DNA of 12,342 bases from Syntrophaceae bacterium UBA4059 (GTDB taxonomy: Bacteria; Desulfobacterota; Syntrophia; Syntrophales; Smithellaceae): assembly GCA_002382045.1 (NCBI GenBank), contig DFZJ01000227.1, forward strand, positions 5,091 through 17,432, in the 5' to 3' direction. The notes under the pieces are model-generated. The model had not been told where the DNA came from, made no database searches, and saw only the letters and a list, made by a program, of their open reading frames with translations. The position numbers and the translations under genes are program-made. Shown in pieces: positions 7,031 to 12,342 of this stretch; the stretch's first letter is position 1; each line of letters starts with the position of its first letter.

Positions 7031-7092
7031 ATAACGCAATCATTTCATTAATGCATTTTCTCAAAACAACCTGGGCATTATCTTTGCGTTAT
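7031..7092. repeat. 9-bp inverted repeat bracketing the sigma54 promoter
   Basis: ATAACGCAA (7031-7039) and TTGCGTTAT (7084-7092) are exact inverse complements, 44 bp apart. The right arm contains the -12 GC of the sigma54 promoter candidate. The left arm lies about 35 bp upstream of the -24 element. It could be a regulator operator, but one 9-bp match within a few hundred bases is not far from chance. Confidence 0.35.
7072..7088 (+). promoter_or_regulatory. Sigma54 (RpoN) -24/-12 promoter candidate
   Basis: The sequence TGGGCATTATCTTTGCG places GG (7074-7075) and GC (7086-7087) exactly 10 bases apart, with GGCA and TTGC as in the consensus TGGCAC-N5-TTGC. It points rightwards; the start would be near 7099. 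The leader would run about 510 nt to the kinase gene, through the decayed fragments at 7264-7595. Because the downstream response regulator is a sigma54 activator with an intact GAFTGA loop, autoregulation is plausible. Confidence 0.55.
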
Positions 7093-7263
7093 AAATTTCT
7101 TGAGTAAAAGGCAAACATGTGGTTCTATAGTTTCGAGTAGAAGATTGTGTTTTTGCATTTCCATATAGATAGGTGCCTCCTTGCAGGTAGCTTATTGTAA
7201 CTATTTAATATTATATAAATAAGTTATCCATTCCCCCGAAATCCGATATAATCAGAAATCATT
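7093..7263. other. AT-rich non-coding leader region
   Basis: Together with 6932-7092 this makes a gene-free stretch of about 330 bp between the divergent regulator and the decayed fragments. Apart from the promoters, hairpin and inverted repeat listed separately, this part shows only AT-rich DNA (such as the TA-rich run around 7200-7225) and a near-miss sigma54 motif at about 7172-7185 with GG and GC nine bases apart. I see no tRNA, riboswitch-like fold or small gene with a ribosome site. Confidence 0.4.
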
Positions 7264-7383
7264 TTGAGAAACGTTTCGGGGATCGTTCTTCTTATGGCCT
7301 TCATGGTTTTTGCTGCAGCATGCCAAAAACCGGAGAAGTCTATCGGCCTGAAGGAAAAGATAAACATTCGGGTTGGGTCGGGA
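7264..7383 (+). pseudogene. Lipoprotein N-terminal fragment (remnant)
   Basis: A frame from a TTG codon reads a short charged start, a hydrophobic stretch (IVLLMAFMVFAAAC, residues 7-20) and a lipobox ending in Cys20, then a polar stretch (QKPEKSIGLKEKINIRVGSG). This is the front of a lipoprotein, perhaps a periplasmic binding protein. No convincing ribosome site precedes the TTG. After about residue 40 the frame runs into DNA that encodes another protein in a different frame and stops at 7485. I read it as a truncated relic rather than a working gene; the original protein cannot be named. Confidence 0.5.
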
Positions 7384-7595
7384 GATACACCTATACCATT
7401 CAAGGAAGCGACATCGAAGTGGCAATCTTTGACGACATGCTCGAGATTACAAGCCCCGGACCCTTTCCGGATACCCTGCCCCTGACGCGCTTGGAACAGG
7501 CCAGGCGGAAATCAGGAGCCGAGTTCTGGCGTCCATTTTCAAGACGGTTCCATGAATTGTTGAAACTTGATCAACCCATTGTTGAAAAAATATGA
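7383..7595 (+). pseudogene. C-terminal fragment of a HATPase_c_4 / AlbA_2-type protein (remnant)
   Basis: In the third frame the translation RYTYTIQGSDIEVAIFDD followed by MLEITSPGPFPDTLPL resembles the C-terminal part of putative DNA-binding/ATP-binding proteins of the AlbA_2 plus HATPase_c_4 type, where I-E-V-x-I-F-D-D-x-(I/L)-E-I-x-S-P-G is the hallmark. Only about 70 residues remain, ending in LKLDQPIVEKI at 7595, 15 bp before the kinase start. The rest of the domain and the whole N-terminus are absent, and the upstream in-frame ATG at 7320 has no good ribosome site. It is fused out of frame to the lipoprotein relic near 7375-7390, which marks an old deletion or recombination junction. 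Confidence 0.6.
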
Positions 7596-7610
7596 CCAAA
7601 AGGATGAACC

Positions 7611-10031
7611 ATGAATTCACACCATAAGACACCCGTTAATTTGACGAATAGCGCGCAGCTTCTTGCATATGCCTTTGATCAGATGGATACCATGGCTGGT
7701 CTAATAGATAAGGATGGGAAAATAATTTATGCAAATCAATCGGCTCTTAAGGTTATCGGGCGGACACTGGAGCAGGTAAGGGGTTGTCCATTCAGCAAGT
7801 CTCCCTGGCGAAACCAAACGCCTGAGTCTAAAAAGCTTACTGACGAAATGATAGAAAAAGCATTTAAAGGAGAAACGCCCATTCATGAAGACTCGCTCAT
7901 GGATTCTGATGGTCGCATTACTCCAGTAATCTTTTCGATTACACCCATTCGAGATGACAACGGAGAAATTATCGCTCTGGCACCGGAGGGGAAGATCATT
8001 TCAGACTTAAAGACACTTCAGAAAAATCTTGAAAGTGAGCGGTGGGAGATGCAGCAATGGATTGATTCCATGGGATCTTTTGTTGCCAAGTGTAACCCTT
8101 ACGGAAAGATTATCGCCTGTAATCAGCCATTGTTGTCATTGTTACAATTAAGTTTAGAGGCTGTTCAGGGACAATATATCTGTGATTTGACCCGGCTGAA
8201 ATATTTCAAAAACAGCCAGCAGAGTCTTCAGAAGGTTATTCTGGGTGCCAAGGATGGAACCAAAGGCTCTGTTGAAGTTGATTTTTCAACAGCACAAGAG
8301 AATGAGCGTTCATTTCTTTTCAATGTAAGCCCGATTCGGAACCCATTGGGGGAAATCCATTTTTTGGCGCTGGAGATTACCGATATTTCAGAGCAGGTCT
8401 GGCTGAGGGAGCTAACACTCAGAAGAGAAAAAGAATATTCAAAACGCCTCGAAAAAGAAGTCGCCAAAATCAAGGAAAAACTGGAAACAACAGAACAATT
8501 TTACAAAAATCTCATTGACGCCAACCCAACGGGTGTAATTTTTCTTAATCACACTGATTGTGTGATTTATCTAAATCCAAAAATGGAACAATATTTTGAA
8601 AAAGTTGGAATCTCAAAAGATCGCCTCATTGGCAAGAGTCTCTCCCAGCTCAACATGTATCCTGCGGACCAATTCTGGCGGAAGGATTTGACGCAAATTG
8701 GAAACGAAACTGTTTTTGGACAAAAGCGTATGATTTTAAGCAACAACTGCAGCGGGATTTATTATCTTGAGGTATCATCCGGGCCGATTAAAATCCCTGA
8801 TTCTGGAATAAAGGGAAAAGTGATTGTTGTGAATGATGTCACAGAGCGTATCAAGATGGAAACCGAGCTGCTGAATGCGCGAATTCTGACCGAAAAAATG
8901 AGTTCGATAGGACTTCTTGTTTCAGGTGTTGCTCATGAGCTGAATAATCCCTTAACCAGTATATTAGGATGCGCCGAACATCTTATGGAGGATCAACCGA
9001 ATGACAGAGAAGCTGCTGAGGCAATGAAAATTATTGCTAAGGATGCCAGGCGGGCGAGCCGGATTGTCAGGGATCTTTTAAATGTTTCCTACACGAAAAG
9101 ATCGATGGAAACTGTCATCTGCTTAAATGACCTAATTGAATTTACTGTCAATATGCGCATAGGACAGTTGCACAAAAAAGGTATCCGAATAATCCTTGAT
9201 TTATGCAAAGAAATTAATCCGATTCATGGGGATAGTGCCCAGCTTCAGCAGGTGATTTCCAATTTTTTACAGAACGCAGTGGATGCCATTAAAGAATCCG
9301 GAATAGGCGATCAAATCATTTTTCGCACACAGAATCAAGACGAATGGGTTATCATGGAAATTAAAGACAATGGTCCCGGTATCCCGGATGAAAACCGATC
9401 AAAACTTTTTGACCCTTTTTTTACAACCAAGCCGATAGGCAAGGGTACCGGTTTGGGGCTGTCAATCAATTACAATATAATTCATAGACATAATGGTACC
9501 GTCACATTGACACAGGATGAACAGCCCGGCGCCAGTTTCATTGTTAAATTTTATTCAGTTGATTCGCATGAAGTTCCGGTAAAAAAAATGGAACATAATG
9601 ATAATATAAAAAATATGCCTTCTAAAATATTAATTGTTGACGACGAAAAAACTCTTTGCATAAGCCTTTCACAATATTTAATGAAGTTGGGTTGCCAGGC
9701 TGATATTGCCTTTAATGGAGTTATTGCGATAGATAAACTCAATAATAAAACTTATGATCTAATTTTACTTGATCTGAAGATGCCGGTGATGAACGGGATT
9801 GAGTTTTATCAATATTTGATGTCGAAACGGCCGGAATTGATAGAAAAAGTTATATTAATGAGCGGTTATTCGGGGATAGAGATAGAGACAGCATCCCACC
9901 TCCCGCATATACCGATTTTACGAAAACCGATTTCAGTAAAAAACCTTTTCAATATATTTTCAGACAGACATGATAATAGCCCTTCTCAGCAGGAGCTTAA
10001 AGGCAATGAAGCTAAAAATCCTAGTGATTGA
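7611..10031 (+). CDS. Cytoplasmic PAS-PAS-PAS hybrid histidine kinase with C-terminal receiver
   Basis: 806 aa with no membrane segment or signal peptide, so it senses a cytoplasmic signal. Layout: PAS 1 about 15-135 (DKDGKIIYANQSAL at 33-46), PAS 2 about 145-262 (CNPYGKIIACNQPLL), a charged coiled coil about 262-298, PAS 3 about 295-415 (ending VIVVNDVTERIKMETEL), HisKA about 425-495 with phospho-acceptor His442 in GVAHELNNPL, HATPase about 535-650 with N box Asn555, G1 DNGPG (586-590), F box DPFFTT (601-606) and G2 GTGLGL (612-617), then a receiver about 671-785 with acidic Asp677-Asp678, phospho-acceptor Asp721 in LLDLKMP and Lys772. All kinase and receiver residues needed for activity are present. 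AAGGATG lies five bases before the ATG. The gene overlaps the next one by 26 nt, so the pair is translated together. Its own receiver may act as a sink or relay intermediate. The ligand is unknown. Confidence 0.93.
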   Translation: MNSHHKTPVNLTNSAQLLAYAFDQMDTMAGLIDKDGKIIYANQSALKVIGRTLEQVRGCPFSKSPWRNQTPESKKLTDEMIEKAFKGETPIHEDSLMDSDGRITPVIFSITPIRDDNGEIIALAPEGKIISDLKTLQKNLESERWEMQQWIDSMGSFVAKCNPYGKIIACNQPLLSLLQLSLEAVQGQYICDLTRLKYFKNSQQSLQKVILGAKDGTKGSVEVDFSTAQENERSFLFNVSPIRNPLGEIHFLALEITDISEQVWLRELTLRREKEYSKRLEKEVAKIKEKLETTEQFYKNLIDANPTGVIFLNHTDCVIYLNPKMEQYFEKVGISKDRLIGKSLSQLNMYPADQFWRKDLTQIGNETVFGQKRMILSNNCSGIYYLEVSSGPIKIPDSGIKGKVIVVNDVTERIKMETELLNARILTEKMSSIGLLVSGVAHELNNPLTSILGCAEHLMEDQPNDREAAEAMKIIAKDARRASRIVRDLLNVSYTKRSMETVICLNDLIEFTVNMRIGQLHKKGIRIILDLCKEINPIHGDSAQLQQVISNFLQNAVDAIKESGIGDQIIFRTQNQDEWVIMEIKDNGPGIPDENRSKLFDPFFTTKPIGKGTGLGLSINYNIIHRHNGTVTLTQDEQPGASFIVKFYSVDSHEVPVKKMEHNDNIKNMPSKILIVDDEKTLCISLSQYLMKLGCQADIAFNGVIAIDKLNNKTYDLILLDLKMPVMNGIEFYQYLMSKRPELIEKVILMSGYSGIEIETASHLPHIPILRKPISVKNLFNIFSDRHDNSPSQQELKGNEAKNPSD

Positions 10032-11397
10032 TGATGAGCGTTCGATTCGTGAAACCTTTAAGTTGAGATTATCTAAATGGGGTTATGATGTGCACTTGGC
10101 CTCTGACGGGATTTCCGGTATGGAGTTGTTGTCCAATAATAATTTCGACATGGTAATATCAGACATTAAAATGCCCGGTATTCCAGGCAATGAATTGGTC
10201 AAACTAGTTAAAGAACGCTTCCCTGATATCGAAATAGTAGTTATTACAGGTTTTGCTAACGTTGAATTGGCTGTGGAAGTCATGAAATGCGGAGTTTGCG
10301 ATTTTCTTAGTAAGCCACTTGATTTTTCCCTAATTAAGGCTCTCTTAAAAAGAACCAACGATCGTTTATGTTTAAAATATGAGAATCGGCTGCTTAAAGA
10401 ATCCGTTTCGAAATTGCAGGACGAGCTCGGACAAAAATACAACCTGGGTGAGATCGTGGGGAAAAGCAAGTCAATGAAAGCCCTGTTTAGGTTAATAGAA
10501 ACAGTTGCCCCCCTGGATTCGACCGTGCTTATTTCAGGTGAGACTGGGACTGGAAAGGAACTGATTGCAAAAACGATACATCATAACAGCCTCCGAGCTT
10601 CCGGCCGTATTATTACTGTTGATTGTGGCGCACTTACCGAGACATTGCTTGAATCCGAACTGTTCGGTCATAAGAAGGGAGCGTTTACAGGCGCTCAATC
10701 AAACAAAAGAGGGCATTTTGAGCAAGCCGATGGCGGGACGATTTTTTTGGACGAAATTTCGAATGCATCAAATTCCGTACAGCAAAAATTGTTGCGACTT
10801 ATCGAGGAAAAATCTTTCCAACGTCTTGGTGATGAGTCCGTCATCAAAGTCGATGTCCGAATCATTGCTGCATCAAACGAAGATTTAATTCAGTTGGTCA
10901 AGAAAGGAAAATTTCGACAGGACCTTTTCTATCGTCTTAATGTGATTCCGATTTATTTACCCCCACTGAGAGAAAGAAAAGAAGATATTCCTATTTTAGC
11001 TCGTTATTTTTTAGATAGCTATTCACAACAGTTGGGTCGGGTTATGGAACTTCATACCGAAGCGATTGCTCAACTTCTTAGCCACTCATGGCCGGGTAAT
11101 GTGAGGGAATTATCAAATGTTATGGAACGAACAGCCGTATTAACTTCAGGCAATATAATTCGAAATATTTTTATTACCGAAATTCGGAGCGATGAATCAA
11201 TAATAAGCTCTGCGCTTCCAAGTCTTGACACGCCGTTGAAGGATCAGATTGTTGAACTCGAGCGAAATTATCTTAAACTGGCTATGAAACGATACCATGG
11301 ACAGATTAATAAGGTGGTTCAGTGTTCGGGGGTAAATACACGTACTCTTTTTCGTAAATTGCGCCAATATGATCTTGATAAAAAAGACTATCACTAA
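10006..11397 (+). CDS. Sigma54-dependent response regulator (NtrC family)
   Basis: 463 aa from the chosen start: receiver (1-120), AAA+ domain (about 148-385) and Fis-type helix-turn-helix (about 420-457). The receiver has Asp9-Asp10, phospho-acceptor Asp53 in ISDIKMPG, Thr81 and Lys103. The AAA+ domain has Walker A GETGTGKE (178-185), the sigma54-contacting loop GAFTGA (225-230), Walker B GGTIFLDE (243-250) and the arginine region RQDLFYRLN (304-312), so it should remodel sigma54 holoenzyme. The C-terminus ends HGQINKVVQCSGVNTRTLFRKL, the DNA-reading helix pair. The frame extends 12 codons upstream, but the ATG at 10006 begins at the conserved MKLKILVIDD and has AGGAG/AAAGG before it. It is the likely partner of the overlapping kinase. 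Its target promoter may be the sigma54 site at 7072-7088 or lie elsewhere. Confidence 0.95.
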   Translation: MKLKILVIDDERSIRETFKLRLSKWGYDVHLASDGISGMELLSNNNFDMVISDIKMPGIPGNELVKLVKERFPDIEIVVITGFANVELAVEVMKCGVCDFLSKPLDFSLIKALLKRTNDRLCLKYENRLLKESVSKLQDELGQKYNLGEIVGKSKSMKALFRLIETVAPLDSTVLISGETGTGKELIAKTIHHNSLRASGRIITVDCGALTETLLESELFGHKKGAFTGAQSNKRGHFEQADGGTIFLDEISNASNSVQQKLLRLIEEKSFQRLGDESVIKVDVRIIAASNEDLIQLVKKGKFRQDLFYRLNVIPIYLPPLRERKEDIPILARYFLDSYSQQLGRVMELHTEAIAQLLSHSWPGNVRELSNVMERTAVLTSGNIIRNIFITEIRSDESIISSALPSLDTPLKDQIVELERNYLKLAMKRYHGQINKVVQCSGVNTRTLFRKLRQYDLDKKDYH

Positions 11398-11762
11398 ATG
11401 AGGTGTTGAGGATGAAAGGGTGATCGCCAGCGGTTCGGGACGCTGGAAAACAGCGCCTTTGCACGGTGCACGATTATCATGAACTATTTACTCACTTTAG
11501 ACAGCGAGGTGCCTCTTGAGTTCTGGCGAACTTAACGTCCTGCGCCAGTTTATGGGTGATCGCGGCTGGCATCTACGCTTCAACAACGAATTCTCCTGCA
11601 CAGAACCACGGTGATACCCGGAAACAAATACTTCCACCCCTTTGGGTATGCTCCCACCCATCCATTATCATGCTCTGTAAAGTACCAATATCCCGTTGGA
11701 CGGCAGCCGGTCTTGGAAGATGGCGGAGACTGCTCAACATCAGCCGTGCAGGTGACATTTAT
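11398..11762. other. Convergent intergenic region with alternative small hairpins, no convincing gene
   Basis: 365 bp between the end of the response regulator and the end of the MaoC gene. CCAGCG (11427-11432) pairs with CGCTGG (11441-11446), and the same CGCTG can instead pair with CAGCG (11451-11455), so two hairpins exclude each other. TGCAC-G-GTGCA (11460-11470) is a small palindrome. None is followed by a T-tract, so no clear intrinsic terminator is visible. Open frames here lack ribosome sites and recognisable motifs. The GC level appears higher than in the kinase genes, so the stretch could hold decayed coding DNA. Confidence 0.4.
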
Positions 11763-12188
11763 TTATCTGGGCGGCATTACCAGTGCCTCACCCTCAGCTA
11801 CCAGTTTCTGATTCTGATTGATCCAGGTCAATTTCAGACGGACCCATTTTTTATTTTCAAGTTTTTCGGTGATCTCAGCCATAGCTGTAACTGTATCCCC
11901 TGCATAGACGGGAGCCCTGAACCGAGTGAATAGCTCCAGCGCCACTGTCCCCAATCCAGGCAGTTTTGTTCCTAAAACAGGTGCAATCAAACTTTGAGAT
12001 AACGGACCATGGGCGATTCTGGCCTTAAACGGAGTCTGTTGGGCATATACTTCATTAACGTGCATTGGATTGAAATCTCCGCTGATACCGGCAAACAGAT
12101 AAATATCCGTTTCAGTAATCGTTTTACTAAATGATGCTGTTTCACCGATTTCCAACTCTTCATAGACTTTACCCTTTTCAAAATGCAT
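11763..12188 (-). CDS. MaoC-family (R)-specific enoyl-CoA hydratase-like protein
   Basis: 141 aa, the size of single hot-dog-fold MaoC/PhaJ-type hydratases. The hydratase motif is clear: DIYLFAGISGDFNPMHVNEVYA (28-49), with catalytic Asp38 and His43, followed by RIAHGPLSQSLIAPVLG (57-73). The fold's last strands end in LVAEGEALVMPP. Such enzymes hydrate trans-2-enoyl-CoA (or related acyl-CoA/ACP thioesters) to the (R)-3-hydroxy form in the cytoplasm. AAGGAAG precedes the ATG by about 7 bases. It is convergent with the response regulator and not part of the acd-ptb-buk operon; its upstream region reaches the window edge, so operon partners may lie outside. Role in fatty acid, polyester or ring-cleavage acyl-CoA metabolism cannot be decided. 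Confidence 0.88.
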   Translation of the reverse strand: MHFEKGKVYEELEIGETASFSKTITETDIYLFAGISGDFNPMHVNEVYAQQTPFKARIAHGPLSQSLIAPVLGTKLPGLGTVALELFTRFRAPVYAGDTVTAMAEITEKLENKKWVRLKLTWINQNQKLVAEGEALVMPPR

Positions 12189-12342
12189 ATATTATCTTCC
12201 TTTTGAATCAGAGGCATAATAAAATGCCAGTTAACGTGAAAATATGAATCGAGCCTGCAAATAACTTCCTGCAATAAAACGATAAAATCATCAATGAACT
12301 TTTGTAAATGCCATACTTTGTGTTTTTACATGAGAAATTATT
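12189..12342 (-). promoter_or_regulatory. Upstream region of the MaoC gene
   Basis: AT-rich, with stops in the frames I checked near the gene start, so probably non-coding. It has a 5-bp inverted repeat GGCAT (12213-12217) / ATGCC (12224-12228) and two near-miss sigma54 patterns on the reverse strand with wrong GG-GC spacing (9 and 11 bases). A promoter probably lies here, but I cannot fix it. Confidence 0.3.

Noticed and set aside
7172..7185. Second sigma54-like motif (GGTGCC...TTGC)
   Set aside because: GG and GC are nine bases apart instead of ten; spacing is strict for sigma54.
7320..7595. 91-aa frame as an intact small gene
   Set aside because: The similarity to HATPase_c_4-type tails starts mid-domain, the N-terminal part is unrelated, and there is no good ribosome site, so it was called a remnant.
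11556..11933. 125-aa plus-strand open frame after the response regulator
   Set aside because: It runs antisense into the well-supported MaoC gene, has no ribosome site and shows no recognisable motif.
1..12342. CRISPR array, tRNA/rRNA genes, insertion sequence ends, phage genes
   Set aside because: No regularly spaced repeats, no cloverleaf-like or rRNA sequence, and no transposase, integrase or phage structural protein were seen on either strand.

Overview
The window reads as part of an anaerobic bacterial chromosome, most likely a Desulfobacterota-type organism (sulfate reducer or syntroph). This is inferred from gene content: split ADP-forming acyl-CoA synthetase subunits, a Ptb/Buk-type acyl-phosphate route, a BtrH-like protein, a MaoC hydratase, and a hybrid histidine kinase paired with an NtrC-type regulator. 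No marker gene fixes the taxonomy.

Left half (about 1-6960, minus strand): a compact operon reads leftwards from a good sigma70-type promoter at 6926-6955. The order is an IclR-family regulator, the acdA-like alpha subunit of an ADP-forming acyl-CoA synthetase, two diverged phosphate acyltransferase (Ptb family) paralogues, butyrate kinase (buk), the acdB-like ATP-grasp beta subunit, a BtrH-like cysteine acyltransferase/peptidase-fold protein, and the first codons of one more gene at the left edge. The junctions from acdA to buk overlap by 1, 8 and 3 nt, so these four genes are translationally linked. Two operator-like dyads lie between the promoter and the iclR start, spaced 21 bp apart, and fit autorepression.

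How the operon genes may work together: ACD (acyl-CoA + ADP + Pi to acid + ATP + CoA) and Ptb plus Buk (via an acyl phosphate) give the same net reaction, so the operon encodes two chemical routes between an acyl-CoA and its acid. The two Ptb-like proteins have lost different conserved motifs. They may act as a heteromer, or one may be a non-catalytic partner. The acyl substrate cannot be read from the sequence. The BtrH-like protein suggests that an acyl group is eventually transferred to an amine or other acceptor, or hydrolysed.

Middle (6960-7610): a non-coding, AT-rich divergent region with a perfect 11-bp hairpin, a strong sigma54 (-24/-12) promoter match pointing right, and a 9-bp inverted repeat whose right arm overlaps the -12 element. 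It is followed by decayed gene pieces: a lipoprotein signal-peptide fragment joined out of frame to the C-terminal end of a HATPase_c_4-type protein.

Right half (7611-11397, plus strand): a cytoplasmic three-PAS hybrid histidine kinase overlaps by 26 nt a sigma54-dependent response regulator with intact catalytic motifs. They probably form one signalling pair and may control the sigma54 promoter upstream. After a 365-bp region with small hairpins but no convincing gene, a MaoC-family hydratase (11763-12188) is encoded convergently on the minus strand.
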